Positions 1 through 5,516 of a DNA stretch of 5,545 bases are shown one piece after another (position 1 is the first letter of the stretch; the number at the start of each line of letters is the position of its first letter). A model generated the notes under the pieces. The model made no database searches and had not been told where the DNA came from. It worked only from the letters and a program-made list of their open reading frames with translations. The position numbers and the translations under genes are program-made. The stretch comes from Desulfovibrio sp. (GTDB lineage: Bacteria; Desulfobacterota; Desulfovibrionia; Desulfovibrionales; Desulfovibrionaceae): contig DONZ01000243.1 of NCBI GenBank assembly GCA_003512875.1, forward strand, positions 1-5,545, in the 5' to 3' direction.

Positions 1-491
1 TTGCCTTTCCAATTTAGACATGCTAAAATGTGAATTGCCTGATTATCTAAGTATTCCGGGTTATAGTTGCCTTTCCAATTTAGACATGCTAAAATATCAC
101 GCCACTGCTTCAATGTTTCAATAGCGTTATAGTTGCCTTTCCAATTTAGACATGCTAAAATGAACTCTATGAGCTTTTCAATTCGCCTTTAGTTATAGTT
201 GCCTTTCCAATTTAGACATGCTAAAATTATTCCGACTAAACATTTTCGGCAAACCGTGTTATAGTTGCCTTTCCAATTTAGACATGCTAAAATTATCAAC
301 ATGCTTACGGAAGTGCATCTGCGGTTATAGTTGCCTTTCCAATTTAGACATGCTAAAATAGCACAAATGAATTATTTAGCACAAAAGGAGTTATAGTTGC
401 CTTTCCAATTTAGACATGCTAAAATCGAGCGGCTTCAACGCAACAGGCGAAAGTGGTTATAGTTGCCTTTCCAATTTAGACATGCTAAAAT
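1..491 (+). CRISPR. Type II-C CRISPR array, 8 repeats and 7 spacers (left end outside window)
   Basis: A 36-bp repeat, beginning GTTATAGTTG and ending GACATGCTAAAAT, occurs at 60-95, 126-161, 192-227, 258-293, 324-359, 390-425 and 456-491. Its last 29 bases are at 1-29, so the array continues beyond the left edge. I found no mismatch between copies. The seven spacers (30-59, 96-125, 162-191, 228-257, 294-323, 360-389, 426-455) are all exactly 30 bp, giving a strict 66-bp period. The guide strand is plus: GTTATAG-type starts and TAAAAT-type ends match the sense orientation of Neisseria and Campylobacter II-C repeats, and the tracrRNA anti-repeat at 4849-4876 is complementary to this strand. 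The array therefore runs convergently toward cas2. The terminal repeat next to cas2 is perfect rather than degenerate, so the polarity of spacer addition cannot be told from this window. Confidence 0.99.
1..491 (+). promoter_or_regulatory. Promoter embedded in every CRISPR repeat
   Basis: Inside each repeat, bases 8-13 read TTGCCT (4 of 6 to the sigma-70 -35 consensus). Bases 31-36 read TAAAAT (5 of 6 to the -10 consensus), the spacing between them is exactly 17 bp, and TG at bases 28-29 makes an extended -10. The -10 hexamers lie at 24-29, 90-95, 156-161, 222-227, 288-293, 354-359, 420-425 and 486-491. Because the -10 ends with the repeat, initiation should fall about 7 bases into each spacer and leave a guide of about 24 nt. 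The same arrangement, with an extended -10 at the repeat end, is known for N. meningitidis and C. jejuni II-C arrays. Its operation here is inferred. The last copy would start transcription inside the terminator stem and make no guide. Confidence 0.8.
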
Positions 492-493
492 CG

Positions 494-537
494 AATAAGA
501 TAATTACTTGAATTAATAAGTAATTATCTTATTTTTT
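494..537 (+). terminator. Rho-independent terminator between array and cas2
   Basis: The arms at 494-509 and 518-533 form a perfect 16-bp stem with an 8-base loop, and T532-T537 supplies a run of T on the plus strand. It begins two bases after the last repeat and ends ten bases before the cas2 stop codon, so it would close the crRNA precursor. Read on the minus strand, the same stem is followed only by CGATTTT. It could therefore also slow cas operon transcripts, but with a weaker T tract. The stem is almost entirely A-T, so its strength is uncertain. Confidence 0.8.
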
Positions 538-546
538 ATTAAAAAA

Positions 547-852
547 CTATAACAAAAGCAATTGAATAGCTCCTGTTTTTTCTCCTTTTTTAACAGTTCC
601 GACTAAAATTTCCATGCTTGCATATTGTTTTTCTGTCACAGTCAAAAGACGAATACTCCCGGTATCGGGCAAAACAGCACGCAATCTGTTGCTATGGGTT
701 TCCACTTCCGCCATGCCCTTGCAAACCCGTGAATATACCGACCATTGCAACATATAATATCCGTCTTGCAATAAAAATTTTCTAAATTCAGCTGCAATTT
801 TCTTATCTTTTTTCGTCACTGTCGGCAGATCAAAAAAAACAATTACACGCAT
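547..852 (-). CDS. cas2: CRISPR-associated endoribonuclease-fold protein Cas2
   Basis: Cas2 is the dimeric scaffold that joins two Cas1 dimers in the spacer-integration complex. The 101-residue product begins MRVIVFFDLP, the typical first beta strand of the family, with the conserved Asp at residue 8. The KKDKKIAAEFRKFLLQDGY helix region and the MLQWSVYSRV strand follow, also as expected in type II Cas2. The start at 852 is chosen because AAAGGAG lies at 867-861, eight bases upstream. The open frame extends to a TTG at 882 and an ATG at 876, but these would add ten residues absent from the family and lack a ribosome binding site. The gene follows cas1 after 32 bases and is the last of the cas operon. 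The stop codon TAG at 549-547 sits beside the shared terminator. No damage is visible. Confidence 0.97.
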   Translation of the reverse strand: MRVIVFFDLPTVTKKDKKIAAEFRKFLLQDGYYMLQWSVYSRVCKGMAEVETHSNRLRAVLPDTGSIRLLTVTEKQYASMEILVGTVKKGEKTGAIQLLLL

Positions 853-884
853 ATAACGTTCTCCTTTTACTGCCATATACAACC

Positions 885-1772
885 TTATTCCAAAAAATAC
901 GGCAAAGCTAAAACGTTCTTTTTCAATTTTATTGATTTTGCCAAACTTTGACAGGTATATTCAATAGCTTTCAATACAGTGACTTCCGATTCTTCTATCA
1001 TTATCTGTTTAGTCAATACTCGCGCCAATTGATTTTTATATTGCGTATTGATATTTTCAATGCTATTTTCCTGAAAAAGTGTATAAACGCTGAAATCCAC
1101 AAAAGGACGATACGGCTCGATAATATCATCTGCTAAATTATAGGCATTGAACATATTTGCATGATGAAGTCCAAAGCAAGGCAGCAAACCAACTCCCACC
1201 AAGGAACGTGCGATGCAGGCACGAAGAATTGCATAGCCGTAATTTAAAAATATGTTTCTCAAATCCTCGTCATTTTTCCGTGAAAAAGACGAAAAAAGCA
1301 TTTTAAAATAATGATTCGCAGCCGCAGCCTCAATATTTCCCTTATCGCCTGAAACCACTTTTTTGCTGTAAGCAAATAATTTTTCAACACCTTGCCTTTG
1401 CAATATTTTCAAACACAGAGCCTGATTTTGAATTTTTACCCGGACAAGTTCCTGCCACAGCCTATTTTGCAATGGCTTCCGCATTTCTATTTGCAGTTTC
1501 GCCATATGTGAACTTTGATAATAAGATAAAAAAGGAAAATACGCTCCACAAGGCATATGACTCTCATCACACGAAAAAAGGCAAATACCATGCTTTGCCA
1601 ACTCTGCCAGCAATATGTTATGCATGGTTATCTGCCTGTTTTCCAAAATAAGCACACTAATATCTTCCAAAGGAAAAGAAATTTCCTCTTCTTCCTGCGG
1701 AACATATAAAAGCTGTTTATTTTTAATTTTCAACGTACAAGGCTTTGTTATCTGCAATATTCGCCAAGACAT
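885..1772 (-). CDS. cas1: CRISPR-associated integrase Cas1 (type II)
   Basis: Cas1 is the metal-dependent integrase that inserts new spacers at the array with Cas2. The 295-residue length is normal for type II. The N-terminal beta domain covers about residues 1-75, including the MSWRILQITKPCTLKIKN start. The helical catalytic domain carries the three metal ligands: Glu148 in GNIEAAAANHYF, His204 in GLHHANMFNAYNLADD, and Glu219 in DIIEPYRPFVDF. This spacing corresponds to Glu149, His205 and Glu220 of S. pyogenes Cas1. The ATG at 1772 is preceded by AAGGAG four bases upstream. That site begins right after the cas9 stop codon, with only ten bases between the two genes, so translation is probably coupled to cas9. 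The frame is intact. No csn2 or cas4 accompanies it, as expected for II-C. Confidence 0.98.
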   Translation of the reverse strand: MSWRILQITKPCTLKIKNKQLLYVPQEEEEISFPLEDISVLILENRQITMHNILLAELAKHGICLFSCDESHMPCGAYFPFLSYYQSSHMAKLQIEMRKPLQNRLWQELVRVKIQNQALCLKILQRQGVEKLFAYSKKVVSGDKGNIEAAAANHYFKMLFSSFSRKNDEDLRNIFLNYGYAILRACIARSLVGVGLLPCFGLHHANMFNAYNLADDIIEPYRPFVDFSVYTLFQENSIENINTQYKNQLARVLTKQIMIEESEVTVLKAIEYTCQSLAKSIKLKKNVLALPYFLE

Positions 1773-1782
1773 ATAGCTCCTT

Positions 1783-4773
1783 TTATTTCTTATGTGTTAA
1801 AAGTTGTCTTTTTTCTCCTTTTACTTCAAAATAGTTACTTAAAAGATTTACTTGATACTTTTTAATACTATCCAATTTCTTAGAGCCTACTCCTTCATAT
1901 TTCCGACTTCTATCATGTTCTTCAATAGTTATTCCTGCTGTTCCTCTATGAACCCCCTTATAATACCCAAAATAAACTGTTTCGCCTTTCTGTACTTTTA
2001 CCAAATCGTCCATGAACAATGAACACATGAAAGTAAAACTTTCATCAATGACAATCCACTCATCTTCACCCTTACCCGCAACAATGGCTTTATTAGGCAA
2101 ATTCTTACCTAAGTCGCTCTTATAAATTGGCACAAGATAAAATTCATTTTTACCTTTTTTATTTTTTTTACAAAAAACATCTGTACGAAGCATGTCACTA
2201 TTTCCTGCAATGCCCCCGCGAACATAAAAACCGGACTTCACATTTTTTGCTTCAAACTGTTTTTTCTTTTCATTCAAAGTATAAATTGTTTCCCCATGAA
2301 GTCCGCCTGTCGCCTTTTTGCGCGGCGGACGGGATACGAAAACCTTATCCAAAGCAATAAGCACATCTTCCCTGAAATTGCCCCATGGTTTAGCTATAAC
2401 ATATTTTTTATGCACATGCTCCCTATGCACCAATCCCTCTTTTCGGGATATTTTTGATAATGCCTGAACCATTGACTGCGTTGCACATGCTATCACTATG
2501 GCATCCTGTGCATGGTGCTTATCACTTTCTTCACGATTTTTCTCCAATCCCCATTGATGACGCAAAAATGCCGTTACGTTGCCGCTTCGGACTTGCACTT
2601 TATTTTTTATATTCGTATGCAAACTTTCGCTGAAATCGATGCCGTCCTCTAAATATCGTTTTACATACAAGGCTATGTAACTGTTGTCATTAGCATTTCT
2701 TTCCCTAAATTCCAGTTCTCTTTCGTTGAATGTTTCATTCAAAAGTTTTTCTTTTTTGCTTCTATGCAAGTTCACATGACTTGACACTCGTCCGATAAAT
2801 TCCATCCATTTTTCGCTCCCAGCATTATTCTTTCCGATATGCTCAAAAGGCGTCCTGTTGCCCTTCTCTTGGTTTTCAGTGGACAGAACCAAAACTTTAT
2901 TGCTGTACGAATTGTCAAAACTGCGTGAATACGGCAAAATATGGTCTATTTCGACATAACCGACTTCAAATAAGCGGTTAATATCCATAGGCTTTCCGCT
3001 GTATATGCATTTGCAGTCTTGTTCAAGATACAAAAGCCATTTTAATATATTTGTTCCGGTTGCTTTATAACCTTTTTCTTCAATTTGTGTTACCGCGCTT
3101 TGATTTTTATTCCTATTTTCTTCTTGCCGTTTACTGATTTCCCTGCGTTCTTCAAAACTTTTTTTCAATTCCCTGCCTGTTTCAAGGTTGATTTGGTCAG
3201 GAGTTCCATATTTTCGAGCCAAGGCATTATAGACCTTTCTGAATTGAGCTACCGTTCTGTTGACGACCGGCACTTTTGTCTGTTTATCTTTATCTATTAC
3301 CGGAAGAAGCTTTCCTTTTTTCTCAACCAATTTTTCCGAAATTTCTTTAAAATCATACCCTGCACTTGCACAAGCCTTATCGTATTTTTCTCCTTTTTCA
3401 AGATAAGGATTTATTTTATACAAGGCTTTCAAAGACAAATTAATAAACGTATCAAAAGTCAGCGTCAGAAACTGCGCTATTATTTCTTGTGAATAACCCA
3501 AATTTTCAAGTTTCTCTTTAATTTCTCTATCTTCTTTTTCCTCTGCAATAATTGTAACAGCCTTATCCAGTTTTTCAATATCATCAAAAATGTGAGGTAG
3601 TGCCTTAAATGCCGATTGCAGCTTATACCAGCCTTTCATGCTATAAAAAACAGCATTTTCAGGGTCTGCATTCTTTTCCTCTCTGTTATCATCTATTTCT
3701 GATTTCGAACCATACTTTAAGCAAGCAAACTGTATATTCTTATCCTTAAATATCTTTGCAGAAATAGCCTTATACTTTATTTCTTTCGTTTTTTTCAATA
3801 ACTCAAATAAAAGCTGCCGTTCTTCCGTAGTTAAAAACCGTTTTTCATCATCTTCATATACGGCAAGATTGTTGATTTTGCTCCATGCCACAAAAAACTC
3901 TGAAGTGGGAGCTTCCTTTGGGGCTCTTTTTTCGTCTTTTTCAAAAGTACACCTGCCAACCATATCGCCAACGCTTTTAATCCCACGTTGCCGAAACGCA
4001 ATTCTTATAAAATCATCGTATAAATCCTGCGTAAAAATTCCATATTCTTTTTGCTCTGCGAAAATCATATTCAATTCTGCTAAAATTTCACTGCGGGGAA
4101 TGGAATTTCTATAATCAGCTTCAACTTCTTTTTCATTTTTTCCTTTTTTTACTGATACTGTGAAATTACGCTTTTTGCCATTCACACCTGCTTTTTCAAC
4201 TATAATTTGAGCTAAACTTTTACCCTCTTCTTTTAATGCCATATTCACACGGATAGCAGACAAAATCTTGCCGCTATCCTTATCTTTTTCCTCTTGAGCT
4301 TTACGAGCCGATTTAAAACCGCGGTGCTTCGCCAAATGGTATAAAACACGGAGCAGTTCTTCCTTTGAAAGCTTTTCATGCAAAGCTTTTACCCTTAAAT
4401 CCCAAACATCGCCGCCAAACTGATTTTTGCATATTTCTTCCGTAAACTCTTCAGAATTAGCAACCAAACCCTTTGCGACAAATAATCCACGCAAGCCTTC
4501 TTTGCGTCTTGCCTTACGCCTGCATGCCCTGCGAGCCAAACGCTTTTCACGCCTTGCAGCCGCCAGCGAACTGCCATCTTGAGGATTTTCCGCAACCGGA
4601 AAACACCGTACTCCGCAATCAATAATCTTTCCCTGAGCAATTTCAACGCTGCCTTTTGCTTTGTCTGCCAAAATTTCGCCAGTTTCCATATCATAATATT
4701 CATTATCAAAATCAACGACTGCCCAACCAATGGAAGCTATCCCCAAATCAAAACCAAAGACGCGTCTTCTCAT
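1783..4773 (-). CDS. cas9: Type II-C CRISPR effector nuclease Cas9 (996 aa)
   Basis: RNA-guided DNA endonuclease that uses crRNA and tracrRNA to cut both strands of matching DNA. Seen, numbering from the ATG at 4773: RuvC-I FGFDLGIASIGWAV with Asp9; an arginine-rich bridge helix at about 74-94; a recognition lobe at about 95-415; RuvC-II INLETGREL with Glu531; HNH in YVEIDHILPYSR with Asp610 and His611 and the later Asn634; RuvC-III SDKHHAQDAIVIA with His754 and Asp757; and a short C-terminal wedge and PAM-interacting region from about 800, including FVSRPPRKKATGG. Order and wording closely follow N. meningitidis Cas9 (1082 aa), so this is a II-C enzyme. All catalytic residues are present. 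The open frame extends to a TTG at 4812, but that codon lies upstream of the predicted transcription start and lacks a ribosome binding site. The ATG at 4773 has GAGGA at 4782-4778. An extra stretch lies near residues 25-52. The gene leads the cas9-cas1-cas2 operon. Confidence 0.98.
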   Translation of the reverse strand: MRRRVFGFDLGIASIGWAVVDFDNEYYDMETGEILADKAKGSVEIAQGKIIDCGVRCFPVAENPQDGSSLAAARREKRLARRACRRKARRKEGLRGLFVAKGLVANSEEFTEEICKNQFGGDVWDLRVKALHEKLSKEELLRVLYHLAKHRGFKSARKAQEEKDKDSGKILSAIRVNMALKEEGKSLAQIIVEKAGVNGKKRNFTVSVKKGKNEKEVEADYRNSIPRSEILAELNMIFAEQKEYGIFTQDLYDDFIRIAFRQRGIKSVGDMVGRCTFEKDEKRAPKEAPTSEFFVAWSKINNLAVYEDDEKRFLTTEERQLLFELLKKTKEIKYKAISAKIFKDKNIQFACLKYGSKSEIDDNREEKNADPENAVFYSMKGWYKLQSAFKALPHIFDDIEKLDKAVTIIAEEKEDREIKEKLENLGYSQEIIAQFLTLTFDTFINLSLKALYKINPYLEKGEKYDKACASAGYDFKEISEKLVEKKGKLLPVIDKDKQTKVPVVNRTVAQFRKVYNALARKYGTPDQINLETGRELKKSFEERREISKRQEENRNKNQSAVTQIEEKGYKATGTNILKWLLYLEQDCKCIYSGKPMDINRLFEVGYVEIDHILPYSRSFDNSYSNKVLVLSTENQEKGNRTPFEHIGKNNAGSEKWMEFIGRVSSHVNLHRSKKEKLLNETFNERELEFRERNANDNSYIALYVKRYLEDGIDFSESLHTNIKNKVQVRSGNVTAFLRHQWGLEKNREESDKHHAQDAIVIACATQSMVQALSKISRKEGLVHREHVHKKYVIAKPWGNFREDVLIALDKVFVSRPPRKKATGGLHGETIYTLNEKKKQFEAKNVKSGFYVRGGIAGNSDMLRTDVFCKKNKKGKNEFYLVPIYKSDLGKNLPNKAIVAGKGEDEWIVIDESFTFMCSLFMDDLVKVQKGETVYFGYYKGVHRGTAGITIEEHDRSRKYEGVGSKKLDSIKKYQVNLLSNYFEVKGEKRQLLTHKK

Positions 4774-4776
4774 ACA

Positions 4777-4783
4777 TTCCTCA
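4777..4783 (-). promoter_or_regulatory. Ribosome binding site that fixes the cas9 start
   Basis: On the minus strand TGAGGAA occupies 4783-4777, with GAGGA ending four bases before the ATG at 4773-4771. The upstream in-frame TTG at 4812-4810 has no purine-rich site before it. This favours a 996-residue Cas9 over a 1009-residue one. The protein then begins MRRRVFGFDLG, close to the usual distance between the Cas9 start and RuvC-I. Confidence 0.8.
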
Positions 4784-4796
4784 CAAAATTTAACAC

Positions 4797-4823
4797 TTGA
4801 CTTTTTATACAATATTCTATAAA
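4797..4823 (+). promoter_or_regulatory. Predicted tracrRNA promoter, interleaved with the cas9 promoter
   Basis: On the plus strand TTGACT at 4797-4802 is a 5 of 6 match to the -35 element. TATAAA at 4818-4823 could serve as -10 at a short 15-bp spacing, or TAAAAA at 4820-4825 at 17 bp. Initiation would be near 4830, upstream of the anti-repeat. The elements interleave with those of the opposing cas9 promoter, so the two probably cannot be bound by polymerase at once. The -10 assignment is uncertain. Confidence 0.45.
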
Positions 4824-4832
4824 AAATAACAA
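4804..4832 (-). promoter_or_regulatory. Predicted cas9-cas1-cas2 operon promoter
   Basis: On the minus strand a -35 like TTGTTA at 4832-4827 (4 of 6) and a -10 TATAAA at 4809-4804 (5 of 6) are separated by exactly 17 bp. Initiation would fall near 4797, giving a leader of about 24 bases that contains the GAGGA site and leads to the ATG at 4773. A single promoter would serve all three cas genes, since gaps of 10 and 32 bases leave little room for others. It is a sequence match only, in an AT-rich stretch where chance matches are common. Confidence 0.55.
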
Positions 4833-4848
4833 GGAATTCTTATTTATT

Positions 4849-4876
4849 ATGTCTAAATTGGAAAGGTAACTATAAT
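4849..4876 (+). repeat. Anti-repeat (degenerate inverted copy of the CRISPR repeat)
   Basis: Read on the minus strand, 4876-4849 matches repeat bases 1-28 except at bases 1 and 10, and both changes preserve pairing as G-U in RNA. Similarity fades where the repeat's TGCTAAAAT promoter end would be: the minus strand continues AATAAATA. So the copy keeps the pairing part and has lost the extended -10. This element links the tracrRNA to this array in particular. Confidence 0.95.
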
Positions 4877-4927
4877 AATCGAGAAATTCCGAGTAAGGCT
4901 CTAACGATTTCAATTTCGTTATCCGAA

Positions 4928-4959
4928 AAGCAACTGTTTTTACAGTTGCTTCTTTTTTT
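4928..4959 (+). terminator. Rho-independent terminator of the tracrRNA
   Basis: AAGCAACTGT at 4928-4937 and ACAGTTGCTT at 4942-4951 form a perfect 10-bp stem closed by a TTTT loop. C4952 and a run of seven T (4953-4959) follow. In II-C tracrRNAs the terminator hairpin is also the last structural element held by Cas9. Confidence 0.93.
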
Positions 4960-5251
4960 GCAATACCAATTCAAAAATGAAACCGTTTTAATTTCTCCGC
5001 CCCTCTGATACCAATACCATATTGCAATTACGGCAAACAAAAACATCAAAAAAAGCAATTTTTCCAATTCTCATATTACTTACATAAGCATAGAACATGC
5101 AAAAAAAATTACGCATATAAATCAATATAATAGAAATAGGCATAATACATATGGTAACATATTAAAATAAAAGCCAAAAAACGAATTAATGATAAGCTAT
5201 TTCAGATGAAAGCTGTCATTTACCTATAATATAGAACGACTATTATAGTAA

Positions 5252-5338
5252 TCAATAACATTGCAGAAGCATTTATGTAATGTCACCTATGAAAAAGAAA
5301 GTTTTCTTGACTGGCTCAAAGAAAGAATAAAAATATAA
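5252..5338 (+). pseudogene. Possible C-terminal remnant of a decayed protein gene
   Basis: Between stops at 5249-5251 and 5336-5338 this frame reads 28 residues ending VTYEKESFLDWLKERIKI, which has the look of a genuine helical protein tail. Upstream in the same frame, from an ATG at 5189, sequence such as KLSFTYNIERLL is interrupted by three stops, so any gene here is broken. I do not recognise the family. A chance open stretch in AT-rich DNA is quite possible. Confidence 0.25.
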
Positions 5339-5368
5339 AGCTCTGCTAGGTCAATGTGACCCAACAGA
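5322..5368 (-). terminator. Possible terminator for a minus-strand transcript from the right
   Basis: An imperfect stem pairs 5342-5353 with 5357-5368: TCTG/CAGA outside and GGTCA/TGACC inside, with two mismatches and a three-base loop. On the minus strand it is followed by GCTTTATATTTTTATT, a T-rich but broken tract. On the plus strand no T run follows. It may end a transcript that begins beyond the right edge of the window. Confidence 0.4.
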
Positions 5369-5463
5369 ACTAAATAAATTTAGAAACACGTCTTAATTGC
5401 TCCCCCCAAAAGCAAGAAATACAGGCGAGAAACACGTATCAACTTGCAAGCCAACCATACAAC

Positions 5464-5499
5464 AATAGCCCTCTTTTTATTTGTTTATGAAGGGCTGTT
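5464..5499. other. Inverted repeat with long loop
   Basis: AATAGCCCT at 5464-5472 pairs with AGGGCTGTT at 5491-5499 (9 bp with one G-T), leaving an 18-base AT-rich loop. Neither strand has a T run after the stem, so it is not a standard terminator. It could be a regulatory hairpin or part of a decayed mobile element end. Confidence 0.35.
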
Positions 5500-5516
5500 T
5501 GGGGATAGGGTTTGGC

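Larger units (their letters stand above)
4830..4959 (+). ncRNA. tracrRNA
   Basis: Trans-activating RNA that pairs with crRNA repeats and anchors them in Cas9. The anti-repeat at 4849-4876 is complementary to repeat bases 1-28 without a mismatch, counting two G-U pairs (U4867 with repeat G10, U4876 with repeat G1). After it come a small hairpin at 4879-4892 (UCG/CGA with a bulged A and an inner GA/UC), the linker GUAAGGCUC, a 6-bp hairpin at 4902-4921 (UAACGA/UCGUUA), and a terminator stem at 4928-4951 with T4953-T4959. The position directly upstream of cas9 and the divergent direction are common in type II loci. The 3' end is well fixed by the terminator. The 5' end near 4830 depends on the predicted promoter and may be off by some ten bases. 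Length is about 120-130 nt. Confidence 0.92.

Noticed and set aside
228..257. Possible self-target: spacer at 228-257 shares TTCCGACTAAA (230-240) with cas2 DNA at 597-607
   Set aside because: Eleven bases in an AT-rich window are expected by chance at an appreciable rate, and the match does not extend to a usable guide length.
545..553. GTTATAGTT on the minus strand at the cas2 stop, equal to the first nine bases of the CRISPR repeat
   Set aside because: It is in the opposite orientation to the array, partly coding, and only nine bases long, so chance or a trivial coincidence is sufficient.
948..1136. Plus-strand 62-residue frame opposite cas1
   Set aside because: It is complementary to conserved cas1 coding sequence and has no features of its own.
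2127..4114. Several plus-strand frames of 77-135 residues opposite cas9
   Set aside because: They are Phe- and Ser-rich mirror frames of a Lys/Glu-rich gene and show no domain or ribosome binding site.
4395..4730. Minus-strand 111-residue frame inside cas9
   Set aside because: It lies wholly within the cas9 N-terminal coding region in another frame, has no family resemblance, and cas9 accounts for the sequence.
4870..5067. Minus-strand frame of 65 residues with a hydrophobic start (MEKLLFLMFLFAVIAIWYWY), entirely upstream of and antisense over the tracrRNA
   Set aside because: It begins with TTG, has no ribosome binding site, and its second half is merely the complement of the tracrRNA hairpins and terminator. 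The hydrophobic look comes from A-rich DNA read as TTT and TTG codons. A short antisense peptide cannot be excluded but is unsupported.
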